A DNA stretch of 64,000 nucleotides from Rutidosis leptorrhynchoides. Lineage: Eukaryota; Streptophyta; Magnoliopsida; Asterales; Asteraceae. Shown here piece after piece: positions 35,470 through 47,684 of the stretch. The notes beneath the pieces were generated by a model. The model saw only the letters and a program-made list of their open reading frames with translations, was not told the origin of the DNA and ran no database searches. Position numbers and translations under genes: made by a program. The stretch is from positions 138,687,501 through 138,751,500 of the forward strand of contig NC_092343.1 of NCBI RefSeq assembly GCF_046630445.1, in the 5' to 3' direction. The stretch's first letter is position 1; every line of letters begins with the position of its first letter.

Positions 35470-37668
35470 ATGCCTAGATTCTCATTCTTCAGCAAAAAGG
35501 TAAAAATTATATCCCTAAACTTATAAATTCCTAGTTTTTGTGATAATTATCAATATTTTACCTAATGCAATTTTGTTAAATTCTAGTGTAATTAGTGTTA
35601 AATTGATAGTATTTTGTGCATGTATAACCTAGATTGATGCTATTTAACATGATTTGAAGCCAAAAACTTCAAAATTTTTAGAAATCTAGGGTTTGTGTTC
35701 TTGAGCAATTTGGGGCTTTTTGATATAAACAGGTTATGGCCAATTTTTGTCATGAATTATTGCTAAATTGAGTAGTGTAACATGTTTAGGTAGTTAAATG
35801 ATCCAAACATTGATCCTAAACATGATTTTTAAAGATTAAAGTGGACTTTTTAGGCGAAAATTCATGAACTTGATTAATTTGATATAATTGCCAATTGAGA
35901 CTTGTTTAATTGTTAGTAATGACTATTTTGACATATTATTTGAGTTAAATGCTTATGAACTTTGTTTACATTTTCATATGTGCTTATTTGGAAAAGTATA
36001 GAATTGTAAAAATTGTGAAAATGTGTATAAGTTTAATTTTGATTTAACATGTTATTGTGATTGTTTTAAATTGTTATTTTGATAACACTAATGCATACTT
36101 GGATGCACAAATTTTGTGTTTAATGTGTTTTGTAGAAAGCCGATACTGGAGGTTCAGGAGCATCATCATCTAGACGACCTGCTCCAGCACCAGAACCAGA
36201 ACCAGAAATGCAACACGAGCCAGAACCCGAACAAGAACCATAACAGGAACTACAACAACAGCCTGATCAACACGTACCTTATTATGATCTGGTACAGTTT
36301 GTTAATGAATTCATAGTATTCCCGATGAGGCCGCCAGTAGAATTTCCAACAATTCCTGAGCACACTTTGCATTCTAATCTGAGATTTGATAGAAGATAGA
36401 GAGATTACGAGACATATCAAAGGAACAAATTCAAATTGGTAACAAAAAACGTAGAGGTGCCAAGGGTAATCGATTGGGATCCTTTGGAGAGAGTTCAGCT
36501 AGCTAATAGAGTCAGATTGCTACTGATTCAGAGGTACGGGAACTCTTCTTTTACAGATTGGGAACGTCTTTTCACCATTCATAGGCCTGTATATAAGGAA
36601 TGGTGTGTTGAGTTGATGAGTACTGTATCACTTGATACAAATATAGTTAGAATAGATGATAGAAGATTTCTTAGGTTTATCCTTGGCGGTAGGATGTACA
36701 GAATGTCCATGCTGGACATGGCCAGGGCTTTACAGATATATACTCCTGGAGAGTTGCTACTACCCGATTGTACAAATTTGATTCATTATGGTGAAAGGGT
36801 ATATAGCAACTTTGACGCTGACGCCATTTGGAGGCGTATGTCACATTTTGATCTTTTTACACGAGCGGGAGGACACTCCTATACACATATTGACAGAGCA
36901 GAGCTTCGTATCATTCATAGATTTTTGGCTAACTCGATTACATAGAGAGGTCACAATAAGGAAAAAATGACCTTACATGATTTATTCTATCTAAAGTGTA
37001 TTCGGGATCCTAGAAGCTTTGTCAATATCCCTTACTGTGTTGGTTTTTATTTATCTATAATGGTAGAAGGAATGCAGGACGGGAGTATAATAGGAGGAGG
37101 TATTTTTGTTACTCTCATTGGAGAGTATTTAGGTGTTGATAGGAACCAAGGGGGTCCATTACAGCTTTATAGAGAACAGGTTGAGCCTTTAGGATTGAAA
37201 GTTTATGTGGGTGCTAAGGTATTGAAAAGTATACGCAACCAGGCAGTACCCTATGAGGGCCCTCATCCTCAGGTAGAGAGAGGCTCAGACGAGGAAATGG
37301 AGGAAGCGGAAGACATTAGGGATGTCTTTCGAGATGCTATTCTTGACGTCCACGTTCGTATAGATGAGGAAGCAATGACGAGCGCGGCCAGACATAGTAT
37401 GTACGAGCAGTGGCACTCCGAGCGAGTATACGAGGATTATAGGCGATGCCAACATGATAGCTGGTTAGTTCATCAGCACCAAATCATGAGCCAGCTATAT
37501 CAGGTAGCAAATAATTACGTGCCTACTCGATCTGCTCATTTTCCACCACACAGCCCCGACATCCGACCACCCTTTAACCGGTATGACTATAACCAAGCCT
37601 ATCATGACACCTATAACCAACAATGGAACCCACCTTACGAGATGAACTGGAACCCCTATCCAGACTAA
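35470..37668 (+). pseudogene. Athila ORF-1/env-like gene with a ten-codon first exon
   Basis: Exon 1 35470-35499 encodes MPRFSFFSKK. A 636-bp intron (GTAAAAAT at 35500, TTTTGTAG ending 36135) joins in phase to exon 2, KADTGGSGASSSRRP, then a Pro/Glu run PAPAPEPEPEMQHEPEPEQE. The conserved domain starts near 36436: DWERLFTIHRPVYKEWCVEL, RFLRFILGGRMYRMSMLDMA and LQIYTPGELL, which I recognise as the plant Athila ORF-1 family, sometimes called env-like. Stops at 36241 (TAA), 36397 (TAG) and 36943 (TAG), all in one frame. The C-terminus is Tyr/Asn/Pro rich and ends at TAA 37666-37668 region. I see no clear signal peptide; hydrophobic stretch near FVNIPYCVGFYLSIMVEG. Function unproven. Confidence 0.75.
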
Positions 37669-39774
37669 TTTAGTTCCATTTGGTTATTTTTATAATTTTT
37701 ATATTTTTATCTTTTTAATTATTCATGTTTAAACTTATGTTATTGGATATATTTATGTAATTTTTATCATTTTTATTATTATTGTGTACTAATATTTCAC
37801 ATTTAGGATTTGAAAGTGGGATATTAAATCCCATTTCAAATTGCCATGCATGTTTATATTTGTATGTATGTATATTGTCGATTGTACAAAACAGGATAAA
37901 ACAGCGCATTTTCAAAGACTGCCATTAAGTTCAGCAAAAGCTAGTTTTGACGACAAAACGAAAAACAAATGTGATGTACCAACAAACGGAATGAACAAAT
38001 GATATGCATCATTTATCATTCAGTAAACAAACGCCAATATGTTTGAAAACTTTGGTAAAATTTAATCATTTTTCTGCGCTAATCACCCTCAATAATTTAA
38101 ATTGTTACTGATTTCTTGCAAATGAGGGCATTGCAAGATCTTAAGTGTGGGAAGGGGTTAAATTCTTTCGGATTTTTAAAATTTTTAACTTAAACACTTG
38201 GTTACCATTAAAAATACTAGTAATGTAGTAGTTGTATTAGAATCTAGTGCTCTCTGATAACAAAGAACAGCCCTAGTCTTATATACTGACTACCAACTTC
38301 TAGTAAAATTTTTCAAAATTTTCAATTAAATGAACTCAAAATCATGTTTATACATATTTATGAACGATAAAACTAGGTGTTAACACCGAAATTATTGTTA
38401 CCTTGGAAAGGACATAAATTGAGAAACAAACCAAAATTTTAGAATTCATTTAAAATGGAATAGAGGACAATAAAAAGGCAAATAAAAGAAAATAAAAGTC
38501 AAGTGTGGGAAAATTTACCAAGTTATTTTAAAACATATGTCACATATTTCTGTAACAAATAACTGAAGATACTTTTACTTTAGACTAAAATAAAAAGTTT
38601 TACCCGATTTACTGTAAGAAAGATGGATCTACACGATGAATCAATTCCATCATTAAAAGGAAGTAAAGTCTTCCGAAAAAGAAACGCGCTTCTTGATTTA
38701 GGTCATGAAGTTGTCGTCCAGACCAGCTGTAGGTTGACGAAAAATCTAGAAAAGTCATCTCTAAAATCAGCAGGAAATCCACGGACCTCGGCATCAAACA
38801 GGGTCGCCAAGTGGTCAGACTTATCCTAACCATGAGAGGATCTGTCTCGTACAATGGGGGGCACCGTGCAAATTAGCTTGATAAGACTAATGAATCAGAT
38901 CCCCAGAAAGGATAATCTCCTTAAAGATCAAAAATCAGCTTTTAAAACTGATATTACTCAATCCTAGAGATTGACCTTAAAGATTGAGAATTACAAACTC
39001 ATGGAATTCAATGATATCTAAACTCGAGCTTGAACGAGAAAATATTTTGATCAAATTTACAAACCGATTTATTTTCTAAAAACCCATTTTCAATGCATTC
39101 ATTACCATTGAACGTAAAATCCTAGGAATTCACCTGGAATTCATTAGGTCACCTGAACCAAATCGGGTGTCAACCGTAAGAACGGTGGTTGCATAGCATG
39201 GTCAAAGACAGGACCTTGTGCAGACTGAAAAATTATAAGGGTGAGCTTTACTATTGCTCCTACCAAGGATAGTAATTGCGTCCGACACGTTATAAGACCA
39301 TAATTAAAAGCATGTCAGGGGACATTGCCTTAACAGTTTCTTGTTCAACGCTTTCCTTTACAACCGGACGGTAGTTTATCGAAAGGTAATATACGAAACA
39401 AGTATACTGGACGTGCTGCTTTCCCAATACAAGGTTAGCAAGTGGGTAACACAAAACCGCAAGTTTTGAGCTAAAATTTTCAAATCTGAAACCCACCAAA
39501 CCCACAAAAACAATTTGAAAACACCGGTGAAGGGTTATTCAGGAAAACTTATCTAGGGTAAAAGTTAGATTTAATTTTCAAAAAGATCAAATGTTTTCAT
39601 AAAGATCCAATTTCCCTAATGGATCTAAATTTGATAGTCATGTGGGACTGTAAACCACATCGTTACTATCATTGTTTATACCGCCGTATATAAATCACTG
39701 ATGTACAAAGTGTGAAGAATAAAGAGGTGATTCTAGTATTTCAAGACTATATTGCTTGAGGAAATGCAACACTC
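37669..39774 (+). other. Athila 3' untranslated region
   Basis: No convincing gene. A 68-codon frame at 38623-38829 (MDLHDESIPSLKGSKVFRKR) is the only candidate, with no family resemblance. Purine tracts AAGTGTGGGAAGGGG at 38143 and AAGTGTGGGAAAA at 38501 repeat the PPT core. Confidence 0.6.
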
Positions 39775-39788
39775 AAGTGTGGGAATAT
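39775..39788 (+). promoter_or_regulatory. Athila polypurine tract
   Basis: AAGTGTGGGAATAT directly before LTR 2. Confidence 0.75.
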
Positions 39789-39789
39789 T

Positions 39790-41732
39790 TGATAATGCTA
39801 AAAACGAACATATATTTCATAGCATTATCCCTCAAGAAAGACAAGCTTTTAGTTGCAATTGTTCTATTTACAAGTGATATTCGTTTAAATAATAAAAGGT
39901 GAAGATAAAAGACAGATTCGACAAATTGAAGACGCAAACGATCAAAAAGCTAAAAAGTGCAAAGTATAAGCAAAGAGGTTCTAATTATTGATAAGAAACA
40001 TCTCAAAATTACAAGAGTACAATATTCAAAACGCAAAGTACAAGATATTAAATTATACGAAAAGACGTTCGAAAATCCGGAACCGGGACCAGAGTCAACT
40101 CTCAACGCTCAACGCAACGGACTAAAAATTACAAGTCAACGGAGTACAAGAATATAATATAATATATATATATAATTAAATTTAATTATATATATTATAT
40201 TATATAATAAATAAATAAGCAGCCCACGTTTTTAAAGACTTTTGAGCCTCCCCAGCTGGCCATGCGATCGCATGGCCTTGAAGGGCAAAGCCCATGCGAT
40301 CGCATGAGGCTCTTTTCCAGCCCACATGCCTATAAAAATCGAGCTTTGGTGCATCAAATATCATATATCCATCTCTCTATCTCACATACGATATATATAT
40401 ATAATTATATTATAATTTTAATTTTAATTTTAATTTCTAATAATAAGGGTATGTTAGCGCATATTGTAAGGGTGTAAGTCGAAATTCTGTCCGTGTAACG
40501 CTACGCTATTTTTAATCATTGTAAGTTATGTTCAACCTTTTTAATTTAATGTCTCGTAGCTAAGTTATTATTATGCTTATTTAAATCGAAGTAATCATGA
40601 TGTTGGGCTAATTACTAAAATTGGGTAATTGGGCTTTGTACCATAATTGGGGTTTGGACAAAAGAACGACACTTGTGGAAATTAGAGTATGGGCTATTAA
40701 TGGGCTTTATATTTGTTTAACTAAATGTTAGTTTGTTAATTTTAATATAAAGATTTACAATTGGACGTCCCTATAAATAACCATATACACTCGATCGGAC
40801 ACGATGGGCGGGGTATTTATATGTACGAATAATCGTTCATTTAACCGGATACGGAAATGGATTAATAGTCTATGGAATTATTAAAATAGGGGTAAAATTA
40901 TGTACAAGGACACTTGGCATAATTGATAACAAAGTATTAAAACCTTGGGTTACACGCAGTCGATATCCTGGTGTAATTATTAAACAAAGTAATAAAACCT
41001 TGTTACAGTTTAAGTCCCCAATTAGTTGGAATATTTGACTTCGGGTATAAGGATAATTTGACGAGGATACTCGCACTTTATATTTATGACTGATGGACTG
41101 TTATGGACAAAAACCAGACGGACATATTAAATAATCCAGGACAAAGGACAATTAACCCATGGGCATAAAACTAAAATCAACACGTCAAACATCATGATTA
41201 CGGAAGTTTAAATAAGCATAATTCTTTTATTTCATATTTAATTTCCTTTATTTTACATTTAATTGCACTTTTATTTATCGCAATTTTATTTTATCGCACT
41301 TTTATTTATCGCAATTTCCTTATCGTTATTTACTTTACGCTTTAAATTAAGTTATATTTATTTTTATTATTTTACATTAGGTTTTAACTGCGACTAAAGT
41401 TTTTTTAAAATCGACAAACCGGTCATTAAACGGTAAAAAACCCCCCACCCCCCCTTTATAATAATAATATTACTTATTTATATATTTGTATTTTTATAAA
41501 TTAAAACTAATATAGCGTTAAGCTTTGGTTAAAGATTTTTCCCTGTGGAACGAACCGGACTTACTAAAAACTACACTACTGTACGATTAGGTACACTGCC
41601 TATAAGTGTTGTAGCAAGGTTTAAGTATATCCATTCGATAAATAAATAAATATCTTGTGTAAAATTGTATCGTATTTAATAGTTTTTCCTAGTAAAATAT
41701 AAGCTATTTCATATACACCTCGCATAACATCA
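39790..41732 (+). repeat. Athila LTR 2 (shared by both units)
   Basis: 1943 bp, TGATAATGC...AACATCA. Very close to LTR 1 but with fewer tandem units near 41263 and an expanded C-run near 41447. Confidence 0.94.
40261..40338 (+). promoter_or_regulatory. Athila LTR 2 core promoter: palindrome pair and TATA box
   Basis: CATGCGATCGCATG at 40261-40274 and 40293-40306 (32 bp), TATAAAAA at 40331-40338, again 25 bp downstream. Confidence 0.7.
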
Positions 41733-41740
41733 AGTATTTT

Positions 41741-41758
41741 TGGCGCCACTGCCGGGGA
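41741..41758 (+). promoter_or_regulatory. Second primer binding site, tRNA-Asp type
   Basis: TGGCGCCACTGCCGGGGA, 8 nt after LTR 2. Its presence shows LTR 2 is followed by a second internal region. Confidence 0.9.
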
Positions 41759-43235
41759 GCGAAATCTAGCTTAAAAGCCGGAAGCGCAACGCTAATATAT
41801 AAAAAAAAAGGATTTTTATTTTTAGCTTACTTTTATTAAAATACGCTTTTGTAAAAATACGTTTTAAGTATTCAAAAATATAAAAAGAAAAATGAAAATA
41901 TAAATATTTTTAAGAGTTTGTTAAATATTTAAGTTTTATAAAATTTGTTTATTTTTATTTTAGTTTGTAAAAATATAAATTTTATTTAAATATTTTGTAA
42001 TTATATTATATAAATATTTAAAACAGAAAAAAAAAATACTTGGGCCTGGTACTGTAGCAGCCCGTAACCTGGCCCAAAATCCAAGCTCATGCGATCGCAT
42101 GAGCCCGAAGGCATATTTTCATGCGATCGCATGAGATCGTCTGACACGCCACAGTTTACCCTAATTCAGCATTTATTACGGGTATTATTTATTATTATTA
42201 ATTTAAAACCCTAATTAGGTTTTTAATATTTAATTAGTTAGTTTAGATTTTAATTAATTTATGTATTTAGGTTAATTAGTTTAAATAATTTATAAAATTA
42301 ATACTTTTATAAAATAAATAATATAAAAATAAAAATTTTATAAAAATTTTACTTTTTACAACTTTTAGTATATTTTTATATTTTGTCCCTTTTTATTTAT
42401 TTTTAGCGTAAATTTTATATTTTTCGCTCGTATTTACTTTTAAGTCATAATTTTTGCCATAGTTATTTTTTTTTTATTTATAGATTTTTAGGCTTTGCCG
42501 TAAAATCCCTTAAGTGCTTTCTCTTTAGACTAAGATTTAGGTGCTTTTGAATTTTGCGACGCCATTTTTATATTTTAGTGCCTTTTTAAGATATTGCCAT
42601 TTGGGATATAGTTTTTCTTGTAAGCTTTAATATTTTTAGACGCAACTTTTAATTCTTAGTTTTTAGTTCTTTTTAAGTTTCAACGCGCTACTTTCTTATT
42701 TTTATTTTTCGACGCCTTTTACCTATGTATCAATTATCACTCCAATTAGTAATCTCAATTTCCAATTTTAATTTTAAGTTAGTGATAGTAATAAGGTTGG
42801 GTTAGTCGAGTGTTTTTAAGTTTTATAAGTCACTCTTTTTATTTCTTATTTTTCGACGCCTTTTATTTTTCAACCCTTTTCTTTTTCGACCTTTTTCGAC
42901 GGGCTATTTTTCTTTCTTATTTCTCGCCATTCTAGTTTTTAGGACATAGATTTTTATTCTATTTCTTATCTAAATTTCTTAAAATTACGAAAATTTATTT
43001 TAAGTGGTTAAATTGATAGACATTAAAATTTTCTGGTTCGTAGTAATAGTTGGATTTGTACGTGGACCGGGTTATTGGAGCCAAACGGTACTCAATTATA
43101 TTGAGACCAAACGAATCCTGCCCCTCTGCTGCATATTCTGGCTATTCGAAACGTTGGCAAAATCAGAAAAGTCTATTAATTGGATAACTTATATAATTTT
43201 TCTTTCCTTTTAAAAACTAATAGGATATTCAGTGA
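41759..43235 (+). other. Athila leader, unit 2
   Basis: Full-length leader, about 1.48 kb. Carries a palindrome pair at 42088-42133. No ATG-started ORF of note. Confidence 0.8.
42088..42133. repeat. CATGCGATCGCATG pair, leader of unit 2
   Basis: Copies at 42088-42101 and 42120-42133, starts 32 bp apart. Confidence 0.95.
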
Positions 43236-44240
43236 ATGCACCGAGCAAGACGTTCACCACCTTTTGTACGTTCACCACCTGTAACCAGATCAAGACATCT
43301 AGCAAATATTGTCGCCGTTGATTTTTCTTTAGAATCGTCATCCAGTCGACCAAGTACTCCAATTCAAATTTCCGATAATCCATTTTTTGAACCCGACCTC
43401 ACAATTGAGAATCCGGAGAATATTCAGGGACGATTCATAGATCCTGAACCATTAATTTTTCCTCCGGAACCACCAATTATTCAAACAGGGATTGTTGAGG
43501 AACGAACCATTAAATCAGAATCCTCTAGTGATTCAGATTCAACAAATTCAATCATGGAAAATCTGGAACCTTTAAGTATGGAAGACCGAATGCGAGCTAA
43601 ACGCACTGGCCAAGGTCACGCAATTACTCATCCTGACATTAATGCGCCAGATTATGAAATCAAAGGACAAATTCTACATATGGTGACTAATCAATGCCAA
43701 TTTAGTGGTGCGCCGAAGGAAGATCCAAATGAACATCTTCGTACCTTTAATAGGATCTGCACTCCATTTAAAATCCGAGAAGTTGAGGATGAACAGATAT
43801 ATCTCATGTTATTTCCCTGGACTTTAAAGGGAGAAGCCAAAGATTGGTTGGAATCGTTACCTGAAGGGGGGATCGATACATGGGACGTTTTAGTTAAAAA
43901 ATTTCTTAAACAATTCTTTCCGTCATCTAAAGCCGTAAGACTTCAAGGAGAAATTGTTACGTTCACACAGAAACCGAATGAAACTCTATATGAGGCGTGG
44001 ACAAGATTTGGAAAGTTATTGAGAGGATGTCCGCAACATGGTTTAGACACCTGTCAAATAGTACAAATATTCTACCAAGGATGCGACATCACCACAAGGA
44101 AAGACATCGATATAGCAGCTGGTGGTTCCATTATGAAGAAAACCGAAACTGATGCTTACAAAATTATTGATAACACTGCTTCCCACTCACTTGAGGTATT
44201 TCAATATACTTTTGACAGCAATCCAATGACTGTTCCCTAG
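43236..44240 (+). pseudogene. gag: Athila gag, unit 2, cut and fused to antisense Copia
   Basis: Begins with the full N-terminus (MHRARRSPPFVRSPPVTRSR) as in the minus-strand Athila. The gag domain is open to about codon 318 (NTASHS), where the breakpoint near 44192 joins it to antisense Copia RNase H; the remaining codons (LEVFQYTFDSNPMTVP) are Copia antisense and end at a chance TAG. The zinc knuckle is lost. Confidence 0.9.
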
Positions 44241-46740
44241 GTTATTCTGGTATCTACTTGTCAGGCTAAGAGCGCATGACACATTCAGTCTAGTTCATAT
44301 CATTGCATACATGATTGACCCAATGGCAGACGCATATGGGACTTTCTTCATTCTCTCCTGTTCAGCTTTCGTGGTGGGGCACTAAGATGAACTGAGAAGT
44401 GTTCCCTTTTGAATAGGTACCAAACCTTTCTTAGAGTTCTCCATCTTGAACCTTTTCAAGATCTTTTTAATGTATGCACTTTGATTCAAACCTATCAGTT
44501 TCTTGGATCTATCCCTGTAGATCCCAATCCCCAAAACGTATTGTGCTTCTCCAAGATCCTTAATGGAGAAGCATTTACTTAACCAAGTTTTAACACCTTG
44601 CATTGCCGAAATATCGTTCCCAAATAATAATATATCATCCACATATAATACAAGGGACATGATAGTGCTCCCACTAGCTTTCTTGTATACACAAGCTTCA
44701 TCACCATTTTTAATGAAGCCAAATTTCTTGGCCTCCTCATTAAAATGATGATTCCACATTCTAGATGCTTGTTTCAATCCGTAGATTGACTTCTTTAACT
44801 TGCATACCCTTTTAGGATATTTCGGATCAACAAAACCTTCAGGCTGAACCATATAGACATCTTCCTCAAGATGTCCATTTAGGAAAGCGGTCTTGATATC
44901 CATTTGTCATATTTCATAATCATAATGAGCAGCAATGGTAAGTAATATCCTAATAGACTTTAGCATTGCCACAGGCGAAAAAGTTTCATCATAGTCAACC
45001 CCTTGAGTTTGAGTGAAACCTTTTGCTACAAGTCTAGCTTTATATGTATCCAAGTTTCCATGTATGTCGGTTTTCATTTTGAAATGCCATTTACAATCAA
45101 CTAGCCTTGAGCCAGTAGGTTGTTCAACAAGTTCCCAAACTTAGTTGTCATACATGGATTGCATCTCAGCGTTCATGGCTTCCTGCCATTTATCCTTATC
45201 AATCCTTGATAAAGCATCTTGGTAGTTTGTTGGTTCATCTAAATCAACCACATAGCAACCATCCATGAGAAACCCATATCTCTCAGGAGGATTACTAATC
45301 CTACAAGATCTGCGAACGTCTTGTGTATTTTGATCATCCATTTGATCACTCTCAACATTTTCATGTTGAGTGCTAGTGTCAACCAATTGTGTATCATCTA
45401 CTTGATCTTGAACCTCTTCAAGATCTATCTTCCTTTCACTATTTCCTTCCATTAGGAACTTAGTTTCAAGGAATTCAGCCTTTCGAGCAACAAATACATT
45501 TTGCTCGGTTGGATCATAGAAATAGTATCACATATCATCCTTGGGATATCCTATGAAGATACACTTCGTGGAACCAGCATTCAGCTTATTAGGGACGTAA
45601 CGCTTAGGATAAGCTTCACATCCCCATACCTTTAAGTATGATAGAGATGGAGGTTTTCCAAACCACATCTCATGAGGAGTTCGTTCCACTTTCTTAGTTG
45701 GGGCCATATTTAGAATACGAGCCGCGGATCATAAACAATAACCCCCAAAATGATAGAGGCAACGATCTTCTAGCCATCATAGATCGAACCATATCCATTA
45801 GGGTTCGGTTCCTCCTTTCGGAAACTCCATTAAGTTGGGGTGTTCCAGGAGGAGTGAGTTGCGAGATAATCCCACAACTTTTAAGATGATCTTGGAAAGC
45901 ATCACTTAGGTATTCACCTTCTCTATCGGTACGAAGTACCTTAATTGTCTTATTGAGTTGATTTTGTACTTCGTTTTGATATTCCTTGAATGCTTCAAAA
46001 GTTTCGTCCTTATGTCTTAACAAGTATACATATCCGAAACGACTAAAGTCATCAATGAAAGTGACGAAGTATCTTTCACCTTTCCTAGTCATGGGCTTAA
46101 AGGGTCCACATACATCTAAATGTATTAATCCCAATAAGTCTTTAGCCCTTTCATAGGTCCCTTTGAAAGGTGCTTTAGTCATTTTTCCTTGTAAACAAGA
46201 TTCACATACATCAAACGAGTCTAGTTCATTTGATTTCAAAAGTCCATTCTTTTGAAGTGTATGCATTCGATTCTTGTTTATGTAACCAAGGCGACAATGC
46301 CATAAGTAGGAATCACTCAAATCCCTTTTGAGTTTCTTGGTGTTTGCATGGAACATTGAGCTATTGAATGATGTGTCATCATGAACCAATTCATTAATAC
46401 CATTCAAAGGCGAAGCCTTAAAATAGAACACATTATCTAAATAAACAATGATATCATCATTAATGAAATTAAGATTAAAACCATATTGTTTCAAACGGGA
46501 TACAGAAATAATGTTTCGTGATAAATCGGGTGCATACAAAACATTTTTCAAAGTAAGCTCCAAACCACTTGGAAGCTTTAAAACAAAGTCTCCTTGAGCT
46601 TTCACTTGCACCCTTGCTCCATTTTCCATGAAGAGACTTGTTGTTCCCGCATCTTGATTACTATTTTGAACCCCTGCAAAGAATTGCAAATATGAGTTCA
46701 ACATCCTCTGCCTAATACCCATGTATTAGAAGAAGTAATA
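44193..46740 (-). pseudogene. pol: Copia pol (protease to RNase H start), minus strand, broken
   Basis: Minus strand, from protease to RNase H. The protease motif reads VLGRGC then a stop, so the catalytic Asp is Gly. Frameshift of one base follows. Integrase (46722-45694) keeps the full zinc finger (HCRLGYINK..CESCLQGK), D (HLDVCGP), D (RTDREGEY) and E (LNGVSERRNR); a one-base insertion near 45745 breaks it. Linker 45452-45141. RT 44903-44382 has [18 protein letters not shown] and [11 protein letters not shown]. The C-terminal part is readable to LKYL at about 44195, where Athila begins. At least six stops or shifts. Confidence 0.92.
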
Positions 46741-46801
46741 CTAAGCTCAACGTATACCATATATACTTTACCTGAGGTTTGCCCTGCATCCCTCTTTTCT
46801 T

Positions 46802-47684
46802 TTAACTCCTTAAGGTAGATCGGGCAGTTGCGTTTCCAGTTACCCATCTCACCGCAACCAAAGCACGGATCTTCCTTGGGGTTAGCTTTACCGGCAACCT
46901 TTTACTTCTTGTTGTTGTTGGTTGGGGTAACCATCTTCCCATTTCCCTTGCCTTGGTAGGCGGGTCCTTTCGTCTTAGACGCCTTCGGCTTAGAAGTGTT
47001 ATTGTTTTTGGACCCGCCTTCATTGATCATAAACATGTGTGAAGCCTTTTTACCCATGCTCGCTTCGGCCGTCTTTAGCATGGCATGTAATTCGCCATTG
47101 CTCTTATCCCATCCATTCATGTTGTAATTCATTACAAATGTGTCAAACCTCTGTGACAAGGAATTAAGGATAAGGTCCGTGGCTAATTCATTAGACACGT
47201 TGCAGTTTAGACGGTTCGCTCGATCAATTAAGCTTTTCATCTTAAGGACATAAGATTAAACGGATTGGGAGTTGTCCATCCGACATGCAAGAAGCGCTCG
47301 AACCGTTTCAAAGTGCTCGACACGAGCTTGTTGAAGGAACATCTCCTTCAATTGTGTGATCATGTCATATGCACTATGATGCTCGAAATCCTTTTGGAGT
47401 TCTGGTATCATAGTCCCAAGCATGAGGCAAGAAACTTGCACCGAATCGGTGCAATATTTCTCCCAATAAGCCATGCCTTCCGTATCATCCTCGTTCAGTT
47501 GATCGGGAATGGGGTCTTCCAACACATACGCCCTATCCTCTAGTTTGAGGACAATTCTTAGATTGCGGAACCAATCCATGAAGTTCGTATGATTGAGTTT
47601 TTCCTTTTCGAGGATTGACCTCAACGATAGGTTGTTAAAGTTGATAGGTGCGTTTGGAATGTTGTTGTTGTTATTGGCGGCCAT
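46802..47684 (-). pseudogene. gag: Copia gag, minus strand, two nonsense codons
   Basis: Starts ATG at 47684 (MAANNNNNIPNAPINFNNL). One frame: a TAA after MDNSQSV (47258-47256) where the sister copy has Ser, and another TAA at 46904-46902 where it has Gln. In between lies the stretch deleted from the 12722 copy (DKSNGELHAMLKTAEASMGK...). The zinc knuckle CFGCGEMGNWKRNC follows at about 46868-46827. Protein length without stops is about 290 codons. Confidence 0.9.

Larger units (their letters stand above)
25373..44192 (+). mobile_element. Tandem Athila: LTR-internal-LTR-partial internal
   Basis: LTR 25373-27333, internal 27334-39789, LTR 39790-41732, then a second PBS, leader and gag running to a breakpoint near 44192 inside gag. 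The second LTR is therefore both 3' LTR of the first unit and 5' LTR of the second. The left edge joins Copia RNase H, the right edge joins Copia RNase H about 290 bp further upstream in that gene. A third LTR is missing. The simplest reading is a tandem made by unequal recombination, followed by a deletion that removed the right end and some Copia. Confidence 0.88.

Noticed and set aside
38623-38829. 68-codon ORF in the Athila 3' UTR as a gene
   Set aside because: Too short, no motif, and a second ORF overlaps it on the other strand; kept only as a remark.
43004-43213. 69-codon frame just upstream of Athila gag as a leader peptide
   Set aside because: It begins with GTG, not ATG, and has no recognisable features.
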